DNA of 5,756 nucleotides from Thermoplasmata archaeon (lineage in GTDB: Archaea; Thermoplasmatota; Thermoplasmata; UBA10834), in the NCBI GenBank assembly GCA_013329135.1, contig DUKU01000168.1:1-5756 (forward strand), in the 5' to 3' direction. Within the stretch, counting starts at the first letter, position 1; the number at the start of each line of letters is the position of its first letter. The notes beneath the pieces are model-generated. The model worked only from the letters and a program-made list of their open reading frames with translations, was not told the origin of the DNA and ran no database searches. Positions 1 to 5,756 of the stretch are shown here, one piece after another. The position numbers and the translations under genes are program-made.

Positions 1-411
1 TTCGCGGCCGTCGCGTTCGACACGGGCAACGACGAGGTGTGGTCGGACATGCACGAGGACATGTTCACGCTCGAGGCCTCCAGCGCCGGGACATACACGA
101 GCCACTCGGTGTTCGACACGGGCATGTCGGACTGGGTCATCGACTGTGAGCCGTTCGACACGCTCCTGACGGACCACGAAGGCCTCGCTGGCGCCGCCGG
201 GTTCGGCGCGTCCGAGTACTCCGCCACGTCCCACAGGGTGTACGAGCTGTGCATACCCTTGGCCCTCCTGATGGTATCGCCTGGCGAGGACATCGGGTTC
301 GCGGGGCTACCCGCCGTGGTCGACGAGGACAGCGGCGCCTACAGCACATGGCCGATATACTTCGCCTACTACCCGTCGCTGGCCTTGTACGGCGACCTCC
401 TGCTGACGGAG
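1..411 (+). other. CBM9/DOMON-like binding domain, C-terminal part
   Basis: This segment encodes residues 1-137 of the plus-strand protein. The order of signatures matches the second half of CBM9-like domains seen on extracellular glycan-active and surface proteins: an IPL strand, a PGxxIGF strand, an Asp-rich loop, a WP dipeptide, and a final YGDLxL strand. Two cysteines are present, in WVIDCEP and ELCIP, and could form a disulfide. The N-terminal strands are outside the window, so neither the ligand nor the exact family can be settled. A general DOMON-fold domain is the main alternative. Confidence 0.55.
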
Positions 412-1365
412 GAACCACCCCTGACGACCGTCGAGCTCTCGGGCGATGAGGGCGAGGAGGACTGGTTCGTGTCAGAGGTCGAGGTGACGCTCACGGCCAC
501 CGGAGGCACGGGTGGGGTCGCGAACACGTCCTACAACATCGACGGCGCGGGCTGGCAGACCTACGCTGATCCGTTCGTCATCGACGACGAGGGCTCGCAC
601 ACGGTCCAGTTCTACTCGATAGACATGGGCGGAAACGAGGAGCCCATCAGGACCGTCACTGTCATGGTTGACACCGTGGCCCCCGACACGTCGGTGTCGG
701 TCGACGGTACACTGGGCGAGGCCGGCTGGATCACGAGCGCCGCGACCCTGGAGTTCACGGTCGTCGATGTGTCCTCGGGCCTGTCGATGATCATGTACAG
801 CCTCGACGATGGCGAATGGACGGAGCTGTCGGGCATGACGCTCGAGGTCTCCGAGGACGGCAACCACACGCTCGAGTTCTACTCGGTCGATGTGGCTGGC
901 CTTGAGGATGCCATTTCGACCGTCGAGTTCGCCGTGGATATGAACGCCCCGGTGACGACGGCGACGGTGGACGGATACACCGTGACCCTCACCGTCTTGG
1001 AGGAGGGCTCGGGCGTGTCCGCGACCTTGTACCGCATAGACGGCGGCGACTGGGTCGTGTACGACGGAGCGTTCGAGGTCCAGGGCGAGGGCAACCACAC
1101 GGTAGAGTACTACTCGATGGATGTCGCGGGCAACAACGAGACCGTCAAGGCCATAGATGTCGAGGGCAAGACCGCTGGCCTGCTCGGGGTCGACACCTGG
1201 ATATGGGTCGTCCTGATCGCGGCCATCATCGCGGCCGTGGCGCTGGTGCTGTTCATGGTCATACGCAGGAGGCCACAACAGCCCCAGAACATGTACCCGG
1301 GCCAGGCGGTCGTCGAGCAGCCACAGATGGCATACGAGCCGCCGCCACCGCCTCCCCAGGCGTAG
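1..1365 (+). CDS. Cell-surface protein with CBM9/DOMON-like domain, three OmpL47-type repeats and C-terminal membrane anchor (5' partial)
   Basis: The frame is open from base 1 and gives 454 residues before TAG at 1363-1365. The GTG at 37 is simply an in-frame Val, so the true start and any signal peptide lie upstream. Residues 1-137 look like the end of a CBM9/DOMON-type sugar- or ligand-binding beta-sandwich: a YELCIPL strand at 81-87, PGEDIGF, WP at 117-118 and a closing YGDLLL at 130-135. Residues 139-387 hold three repeats of the OmpL47/chitobiase-like type (Y.IDGG.W..Y, then G.HTV.YYS.D.AGN). Residues 400-421 form one transmembrane helix followed by RRR. The last 30 residues are a Pro/Gln-rich cytoplasmic tail ending in six prolines and QA. 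Four NxS/T sequons lie in the repeats, which fits a glycosylated archaeal surface protein. There is no catalytic motif. The role is inferred to be adhesion or capture of a polysaccharide or glycoprotein. It converges on the minus-strand surface-protein gene. Confidence 0.93.
   Translation, partial: FAAVAFDTGNDEVWSDMHEDMFTLEASSAGTYTSHSVFDTGMSDWVIDCEPFDTLLTDHEGLAGAAGFGASEYSATSHRVYELCIPLALLMVSPGEDIGFAGLPAVVDEDSGAYSTWPIYFAYYPSLALYGDLLLTEEPPLTTVELSGDEGEEDWFVSEVEVTLTATGGTGGVANTSYNIDGAGWQTYADPFVIDDEGSHTVQFYSIDMGGNEEPIRTVTVMVDTVAPDTSVSVDGTLGEAGWITSAATLEFTVVDVSSGLSMIMYSLDDGEWTELSGMTLEVSEDGNHTLEFYSVDVAGLEDAISTVEFAVDMNAPVTTATVDGYTVTLTVLEEGSGVSATLYRIDGGDWVVYDGAFEVQGEGNHTVEYYSMDVAGNNETVKAIDVEGKTAGLLGVDTWIWVVLIAAIIAAVALVLFMVIRRRPQQPQNMYPGQAVVEQPQMAYEPPPPPPQA
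415..1161 (+). repeat. Three tandem OmpL47-type protein repeats
   Basis: The repeats begin near residues 140, 228 and 317, each with P.T(T/S). The shared HT of the core motif falls at residues 200, 289 and 366, so the spacing is 89 then 77. The third copy is therefore 12 residues shorter. It lacks the segment that carries the conserved Trp in copies 1 (DWF) and 2 (GWI). The core motif Y.(I/L)D.G.W, followed by G(S/N)HT(V/L)..YS.D..G, is kept in all three. At DNA level only short runs match, for example GGCAACCACACG at 859-870 and 1090-1101, so the duplication is old. Such modules usually act as rigid spacers on surface proteins. Confidence 0.85.
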
Positions 1366-1384
1366 ACCGGAGAAACCTCACACG

Positions 1385-1413
1385 GGTCCGGGCCGCTAGC
1401 GCGGTCCGAGACC
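1385..1413. terminator. GC-rich hairpin between convergent genes, possible shared terminator
   Basis: An inverted repeat lies in the middle of the 62-bp gap. GGCCGC (1391-1396) pairs with GCGGTC (1401-1406) around the tetraloop TAGC with one G-U pair. It is extended by CG (1389-1390) with CG (1407-1408) and, after a small internal loop, by GGT (1385-1387) with ACC (1411-1413). On the plus strand it is followed by a pyrimidine-rich tract at 1421-1445, which overlaps the lysine/glutamate-rich end of the minus gene. Archaeal termination depends mainly on T-rich tracts, and there is no clean T run here. The terminator role is a guess from position and the hairpin itself is seen directly. Confidence 0.4.
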
Positions 1414-1427
1414 TATGATATCCTTTC

Positions 1428-4400
1428 TCACTTCTTCTCCTTGCCAGCGTCCGCCTTCCCGGCCTTCTTCTCCGCGCCCTTCACGGGGCCATTCAGGCCG
1501 CTGCCCCTCCTGCTGTTCTCCTTCACGAACGCCTGCAGGAGCACATGTATCCCGGCGAAGTCGGTGTCCATATCCCCGGTCCAGTTCTCTATCCTCTTGC
1601 GGTAGATCTTCTCCACCTTCACCAGGAACTCCCCGAGCCTGTCGCCCATGGTCTCGGGCTCGTCCCCGTCGTACACGACCGCCATGTATGTCATCTTGCC
1701 CCTCTTCACGAGGACCTTGTACCGGTCGAACCCGAAGCTCCTGAGCCCGTCCTGGGTCTTCGCCATCGAGTCCTCGACGAAGTTGAGCACAGCCGTCAGC
1801 ATGCCGCTGAGCACGTCCTCGTCTATCTCGCCCTCGGTCTTCTCGGCTGCGCGGCCTATGAGGAAGCCGTCGTTGTGGACGACCATGATGTCCTTGATCA
1901 CGAAGGGCCTCTTCCTGAGCCTCATCGCGACTATGAGCGAGCCTGAGGCGATTGCGGCCATGACCCCCATGCCGAGCATGAGCCACGAGTCGCTGCCGCT
2001 ATCGACCCTCTTGACGACCATGACGGCGAGCGTGTCGGTGTCGTGGAGTTCGTCAGGGTCGGTGACGGTGACGGATATATCCAGGTGCCTGTGGTCCTCG
2101 GCATCGCTCAGGAACCCGTCCGGGAACTCCAGCACGAGCACGCCCTCGATGATGGTCGCATACTCGCTGTACTCGCTCGCGACGCTGAACTCCAGTCCCT
2201 GGGCGTGCACGTCTGGGTCGCTTGCGGCCCCGTCTAAGTCCACGACCCTCTGCACGCCCGTCGAGACCTCAACGGTCTCGTTGAACTTGAGCACTGGCGC
2301 GTCGGGCACGGACTGGACCGTCAGCTCGGCCATCGCCTCGATGAGGGCGCCTTCGGGGTCGGTCGCCCTCACGACGAACCATGCGCTCCCGTACCAGTTG
2401 TCCCCGGTCGTGAACGCGACGGTCCACCCGCCCAGGCCGCCATCGACCGTCTCTGCGGAGACGTCGGCCGAGAGCGTGAACACCTCGAAGGACAGCGCCT
2501 CGCCCTCCTCGTCCTGGAAGCATGCGTCCAGATCGTCCATGGATGGGTACGGCGTAGGCAGGTCCTCCTGGAACCAGTGCGAGGGTAGCGTGCCGACGAC
2601 CGGGGGCGCGTTGTTCCCCACTGTGACACTGATGTAACAACTGTCCGAGAGCTCCCCGTCGCTCACGGTTATGACGACGGTCGCGATCAGACCCATCATG
2701 CTCTCCGGGTACTCGATGTTGAGGACCGTGCCCGCGGGGACCACATGGGGGTCGTCAGTCGTGATGTAGAGGTCGTCCAGGTCGTTATCGGGGTCGGATA
2801 CGTACCTGGTCAGATCGAATTCGTAGGGGAGGTCGTGCTTGACCACGAGGTCCGGCACGTCCTCGACCACCGGCGCCTGGTTCACCCTGTGGACGACAAC
2901 CGTGGTCGCGCTCTCGACCCTCGCGCCGTCCGGGTCTATCGCGCTGAATATGACGTACTCGGTGCCATACCAGTCAGTGGGCGCGACCAGACTGATCATG
3001 TGGTCCTCGTCTATGGTCACCAGGATATGGTTGAACCCGTACGCGAAGTAGAGGACATCGCCGTCGGAATCGAAGAAGTAGTCGTCCAGGTCGAGCACAT
3101 CTGTCACCGTCTCCCCCTGGTACATCTCGAAGTCAGGGAGGAGATCGACCATGACGGGCACGTTGTCGTCCGAGACCGTGACCTGGATAACGGTCGATGT
3201 TCCCGCCTCTCCATCGCTCACTGTGACGACCACGGTCTGCGTGGTCCCGTTGAGCTCCTCAGGGTAGAGCATGTACAGCAACAGCCTCTCGACGGAGACG
3301 TACGCGGCGCTCTGGGCGTCCACGGACAGGGACAGCTCGTACTCGCTGTTGTCGACGTCGCTCACGTAGTACTTCATGTTGTAGACGTAGAGGATGTCGT
3401 AATGGACCACGAGCGGGCTTATCTGGTCTATCGAGGGCCAGTCGTTCACTGGGACGATCTCCACAGTGAGGTTCGTCACGGAGTATATGTTGTCCGGGTC
3501 CAGCACATACAGGTCCAGCTCGTCCGTTCCGGCCTGGTCCTGGACCGTGCTGAATGTCATGATCATGTTGCCCGTACGGTTCTCGCCGCTCACGTCCACG
3601 ACGTTCTCGTTCGTCACATACCATCTCAGCTCGTCGTCTTCGTGCACAAGATCCTGGACGTAAGGGGACAGGTCGACCGTCCACGAGCCAGAGTCCTCGT
3701 ACTTGGTCTGGTCAGGTATGTCCTCGGTGAACATGGGTGCGTTGGCTGCGTGTGTGATCGTTATGGGCAGGGATGCGTTCAACCCGTCCGCTGACACGAC
3801 CAGGTAGCCCGTGCTTCCTGCTTCGCCAGCCTCGAGCACCACGGTAGATCCAGAGTATGTGTTCAGCGTGCCCACAGCCTCATCCAGGGACCATGTGAAC
3901 ACCGCGTCCGTGATGATGTTGTCGAACACATCTCGCGCCTCCGCGTGGTATATCTGTTCGGTCTCCGCGATGACGACGTCCACGGCGGGCGTGATGCTGA
4001 GGGCGTATATCGGGCCAGTGACGATCGTGATCGGTGCGCTGAACCCGTACGCTTCCTGCGCCGTCGCCTTGATGATGATCGCGCCGGCTTCGGTGTACAG
4101 CTCGTTCGGGACGGTCACATACCCCCCGCTCGTAACCGTGGCCGATGTGATTGCCAGCTCGGTGTCCATGGGGGTGACGGCATCCGTGTCCATCGCCGTG
4201 AGCGTGATTGGCCCGGACCAGTGCACCATCGTCGCGTCAGATGCGTCCCTGGCGTATATCGTGACCGGGAACGCCTCGCCCGCTACGACGGTCTCGGGGG
4301 CCACGACGTACAGATATGAGATGGCCGTGCCGTGCATCGCCGAGACAGAGTGAATGCGCGGGCTCGTCAGCGTGTCGTAGGTCTCGAGCGTCATCCTGAT

Positions 4401-5756
4401 CTTGAGCGATGGCTCCGTGGACGTGATGGAGTACGAGCCGCCTGTGCCAGCATAGATCCAACTGTTGCCATGGTCCGTCGAGTACCAGTACTTGACGACC
4501 CCGGCGCCTCTCGTCTCGACCGTGGTCATGGTGTACCACATGCTGAAATCGGTCGGCACATAATCCTCCGTCCCCACGATGCCAGATTGAGCATACATCT
4601 CGTACCAACAGTCGAAGCCGGAGAAAGCGGGTGTGTACCAGTCCCCGTCAGTGGACATGTATACCATGTACTGAAGGTACTTGCCCGTCTCCGCGATCAC
4701 TGCCGGGCCGGACAGGACATCCGCGGACGCCCAGTCCTCCCAGGATGCGTCGGAGAACGATGTTGAGTTGCCGACCCTGGCCCGCACCTCGGCCGTGTGA
4801 CTGTCGGCGGGCGGTGTCACGGTGAAGTGGTCGAAGTCGACTACGGGCCTGGTCGCTGAATTGGAGAATATGAACAGTCCGAGGTCGAGCCTCTCCCTCA
4901 TCTGGAACGCGGGCACGTGATGGTGCGCCAGCTGGTACGATGAGCCGTCCGTGCTCGCGTAGAACCAGACGCCCGTGGAGTTCCTCTCGACCTTCAGGTG
5001 GGCGTTCGAGTAGCCTGTCCAGACGAGGCTGCCCATGGCCGCGCTGGTGCCATTCTCGCAGACGACTACCTGGATCCTGCCGGATGCGCCGGGGTCCATC
5101 TTCCCGATGTACATCCACTCACCAGCGCTCTCATACAGCAGCAGGCCCGCGCCCATCGAGTTCACGGTGAAGTAATCCTCGACGTAGGTCGTCGCGACGA
5201 AGTCACCGGTGACATCCTGGTGCAGGTAGTTGGCCGTGACTGTAGTGTCCTGGAGCTGAGTGTTCGCCTCGCCCGTGACATGGAGCCAACCCGGCCTAGT
5301 CACCCCTACATCATACTCGCCGCCCTCCAGGCTCGGGTCGTTGACCCAAGTCCACTTGGGCGACAGGGCGGTACCGGGGAACGAGTCATCCAGGTGCGAC
5401 ACCGTGGATGTCGAGAACGATGTGAGCGTGAATGTGGTGTTGGAGCCCGGGCCCAAGACCCTGGACTCGAGCAAGGCCGTGTCCCCGGGGACCGTGTAGT
5501 TGACGACCAGCCTCGGGTTCGTTTCGGGGGAGTCAGAATCGTCCGAGCTCTGGAAGACCTTCACGTTGTCCCCGCCGTCGGCCTCGGGCACGAGTATGAT
5601 CCCGTTGTTGTCGATCGTCTCCGTAGCCCAGAGTTCGACCAGCTTCGGGATGTCGATCCCGAGCCATCCGACATCGCTTGTGACGGCGAACGTGCCGTAG
5701 GAGTACCCGTCGTAGTCCCCGCCGGGACTGACCCACGTCGTGGAAGAGGAGTTCCT
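1428..5756 (-). CDS. Giant modular surface protein: DNRLRE, DUF1349-like, Ig-like and six cadherin-like repeats, membrane helix and cytoplasmic domain (5' partial)
   Basis: The frame is open from the window edge at 5756 to TGA at 1428-1430, giving 1442 residues with the N-terminus missing. The GTG at 5591 is an internal Val (residue 56). Domains in order, by window residue: 1-88 end of a DNRLRE/CBM96-like domain; 123-314 DUF1349/concanavalin-like sandwich; about 319-476 two related sandwich modules; about 481-580 and 583-668 Ig/invasin-like domains; 672-1250 six cadherin-like repeats; 1258-1278 transmembrane helix followed by RLRKR; 1285-1414 cytoplasmic alpha/beta domain; 1415-1442 Gly/Lys-rich tail ending KEKK. 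Ten NxS/T sequons lie in the ectodomain, and only four Cys occur in the whole protein. No catalytic motif is visible. It is probably a polysaccharide-binding adhesin or receptor in the archaeal envelope. An enzyme domain upstream of the window cannot be excluded. Composition and codon use match the plus-strand gene. Confidence 0.95.
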   Translation of the reverse strand, partial: RNSSSTTWVSPGGDYDGYSYGTFAVTSDVGWLGIDIPKLVELWATETIDNNGIILVPEADGGDNVKVFQSSDDSDSPETNPRLVVNYTVPGDTALLESRVLGPGSNTTFTLTSFSTSTVSHLDDSFPGTALSPKWTWVNDPSLEGGEYDVGVTRPGWLHVTGEANTQLQDTTVTANYLHQDVTGDFVATTYVEDYFTVNSMGAGLLLYESAGEWMYIGKMDPGASGRIQVVVCENGTSAAMGSLVWTGYSNAHLKVERNSTGVWFYASTDGSSYQLAHHHVPAFQMRERLDLGLFIFSNSATRPVVDFDHFTVTPPADSHTAEVRARVGNSTSFSDASWEDWASADVLSGPAVIAETGKYLQYMVYMSTDGDWYTPAFSGFDCWYEMYAQSGIVGTEDYVPTDFSMWYTMTTVETRGAGVVKYWYSTDHGNSWIYAGTGGSYSITSTEPSLKIRMTLETYDTLTSPRIHSVSAMHGTAISYLYVVAPETVVAGEAFPVTIYARDASDATMVHWSGPITLTAMDTDAVTPMDTELAITSATVTSGGYVTVPNELYTEAGAIIIKATAQEAYGFSAPITIVTGPIYALSITPAVDVVIAETEQIYHAEARDVFDNIITDAVFTWSLDEAVGTLNTYSGSTVVLEAGEAGSTGYLVVSADGLNASLPITITHAANAPMFTEDIPDQTKYEDSGSWTVDLSPYVQDLVHEDDELRWYVTNENVVDVSGENRTGNMIMTFSTVQDQAGTDELDLYVLDPDNIYSVTNLTVEIVPVNDWPSIDQISPLVVHYDILYVYNMKYYVSDVDNSEYELSLSVDAQSAAYVSVERLLLYMLYPEELNGTTQTVVVTVSDGEAGTSTVIQVTVSDDNVPVMVDLLPDFEMYQGETVTDVLDLDDYFFDSDGDVLYFAYGFNHILVTIDEDHMISLVAPTDWYGTEYVIFSAIDPDGARVESATTVVVHRVNQAPVVEDVPDLVVKHDLPYEFDLTRYVSDPDNDLDDLYITTDDPHVVPAGTVLNIEYPESMMGLIATVVITVSDGELSDSCYISVTVGNNAPPVVGTLPSHWFQEDLPTPYPSMDDLDACFQDEEGEALSFEVFTLSADVSAETVDGGLGGWTVAFTTGDNWYGSAWFVVRATDPEGALIEAMAELTVQSVPDAPVLKFNETVEVSTGVQRVVDLDGAASDPDVHAQGLEFSVASEYSEYATIIEGVLVLEFPDGFLSDAEDHRHLDISVTVTDPDELHDTDTLAVMVVKRVDSGSDSWLMLGMGVMAAIASGSLIVAMRLRKRPFVIKDIMVVHNDGFLIGRAAEKTEGEIDEDVLSGMLTAVLNFVEDSMAKTQDGLRSFGFDRYKVLVKRGKMTYMAVVYDGDEPETMGDRLGEFLVKVEKIYRKRIENWTGDMDTDFAGIHVLLQAFVKENSRRGSGLNGPVKGAEKKAGKADAGKEKK
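1515..1904 (-). other. Cytoplasmic alpha/beta domain after the membrane helix, Roadblock/longin-like by pattern
   Basis: Window residues 1285-1414 follow the RLRKR stop-transfer signal. They run as a strand with a VVHNDGFLIG turn, a helix with conserved-looking DEDVLSGMLTAVLNFVEDS, then strands RYKVLVKRGKMTYMAVVYDG, a long basic helix DRLGEFLVKVEKIYRKRIENW, and a final helix FAGIHVLLQAFVKENS. The order strand, D-G turn, strand, helix, strands, helix is reminiscent of Roadblock/LC7 and longin-type domains, which bind small GTPases or scaffold signalling complexes. This assignment is inference from the secondary-structure pattern. The segment could instead be a separate archaeal family. Its side of the membrane follows from the positive residues just after the helix. 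Confidence 0.5.
2007..3743 (-). repeat. Six cadherin-like repeats arranged as three two-domain units
   Basis: The repeats have approximate nt ranges 3444-3743, 3165-3443, 2880-3164, 2613-2879, 2301-2612 and 2007-2300, each about 90-104 residues. Most boundaries carry an N.P or NDWP/PDAP motif. Copies 2 and 4 share LVV.(Y/H)D..Y......YVSD.DN, then YPE...G..(Q/A)TVV.TVSDGE. Copies 3 and 5 share a WYG strand followed by (I/T)DP(D/E)GA. Acidic loops such as SDVDN, DSDGD, SDPDND and SDPD resemble calcium-binding sites of cadherin-type domains. The array probably forms a long rigid stalk that lifts the binding domains off the membrane. Confidence 0.85.
4815..5390 (-). other. DUF1349/GH43-C2-like concanavalin-type beta-sandwich
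   Basis: Residues 123-314 open with DDSFPGTALSPKWTW. They continue through a GWLHV strand, an ANYLHQDVTGDFVATTYVED stretch, a GLLLYESAGEWMYIGK strand and an HLKVERNSTGVWFYASTDG strand, and close with a PVVDFDHFTV strand. This succession (D.F....L...W.W, then TGDF....V, AGLLLY, LK.ER, F.YS.DG.....) is that of DUF1349 and the C-terminal domains of GH43 glycosidases. No active-site residues are expected in this fold. Its likely job is carbohydrate binding or structural support next to the DNRLRE domain. Confidence 0.7.
5493..5756 (-). other. DNRLRE (CBM96-like) domain, C-terminal part
   Basis: Window residues 1-88 of the minus-strand protein show the closing half of this beta-sandwich family. 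They contain a DIPKLVELW segment (residues 35-43), then NNGIILVPE, a KVFQSSDDS strand with SPETNP, and a final PRLVVNYT (81-88). The pattern W....N.GI.L, F.S.E/D, P.LVV.Y is typical of DNRLRE domains, several of which bind acidic polysaccharides. The first half lies outside the window. Ligand specificity cannot be read from this part. Confidence 0.75.

Noticed and set aside
37..39. GTG as the start of the plus-strand gene
   Set aside because: The frame is open to base 1, the upstream residues continue the same domain, and there is no purine-rich ribosome binding site just before it.
415..1161. Repeats as a DNA-level tandem array or recombination hotspot
   Set aside because: Similarity is at protein level. 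Only runs of about a dozen bases are identical between copies, so there is no recent DNA repeat.
472..1278. A 268-codon open frame on the minus strand opposite the OmpL47-type repeats
   Set aside because: It lies wholly antisense to a well-supported gene. Its product is rich in Arg, His, Asp and Val with no domain pattern, which is typical of an antisense frame in GC-rich coding sequence.
1648..2637. A 329-codon plus-strand frame rich in Ser and Thr
   Set aside because: It is antisense to the membrane helix and last repeats of the minus gene. The Ser/Thr richness comes from complementing its biased codons, and the product shows no domain structure.
2745..3794. A 349-codon open frame on the plus strand opposite the cadherin-like repeats
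   Set aside because: It is the antisense of the repeat-coding region. It has a low-complexity Val/His/Asp/Arg composition and no membrane, signal or domain features, so it is a shadow frame.
5589..5591. GTG as the start of the minus-strand gene
   Set aside because: The upstream 55 codons are open and encode conserved-looking parts of the DNRLRE domain, so this is an internal valine.

Overview
The window carries two protein-coding genes that converge tail to tail, and both run off the window at their 5' ends. The plus-strand gene occupies bases 1-1365 and the minus-strand gene bases 1428-5756, with a 62-bp gap between them. No start codon, promoter or ribosome binding site of either gene lies inside the window. 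I see no RNA gene, mobile element or CRISPR array. The remaining open frames are shadows produced by the high GC content and biased codon use.

Both products look like type I single-pass surface proteins: a large acidic ectodomain built from beta-sandwich modules, one C-terminal transmembrane helix followed by Arg/Lys, and a short cytoplasmic part. The plus gene ends a CBM9/DOMON-like sugar-binding domain, then has three OmpL47-type repeats, a membrane helix and a proline/glutamine-rich tail. The minus gene has the end of a DNRLRE (CBM96-like) domain, a DUF1349/concanavalin-like domain, two related beta-sandwich modules, two Ig/invasin-like domains and six cadherin-like repeats. It then has a membrane helix, a compact cytoplasmic alpha/beta domain of about 130 residues, and a lysine-rich tail.

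The organism is most likely an archaeon, probably of the Thermoplasmatota. The basis is the high GC content with regular use of AGG (Arg) and ATA (Ile), the many N-glycosylation sequons in the ectodomains, and the architecture of giant Ig/cadherin-like ectodomains anchored by a C-terminal helix. This is an inference from style, since no taxonomic marker gene is present.

The two proteins may act in the same surface process, such as recognition of or adhesion to polysaccharide. They are not co-transcribed, and no catalytic domain is visible in the part shown. The most interesting element is the cytoplasmic domain of the minus-strand protein. It resembles Roadblock/longin-type folds in its pattern and could link carbohydrate-binding outside the cell to signalling inside.
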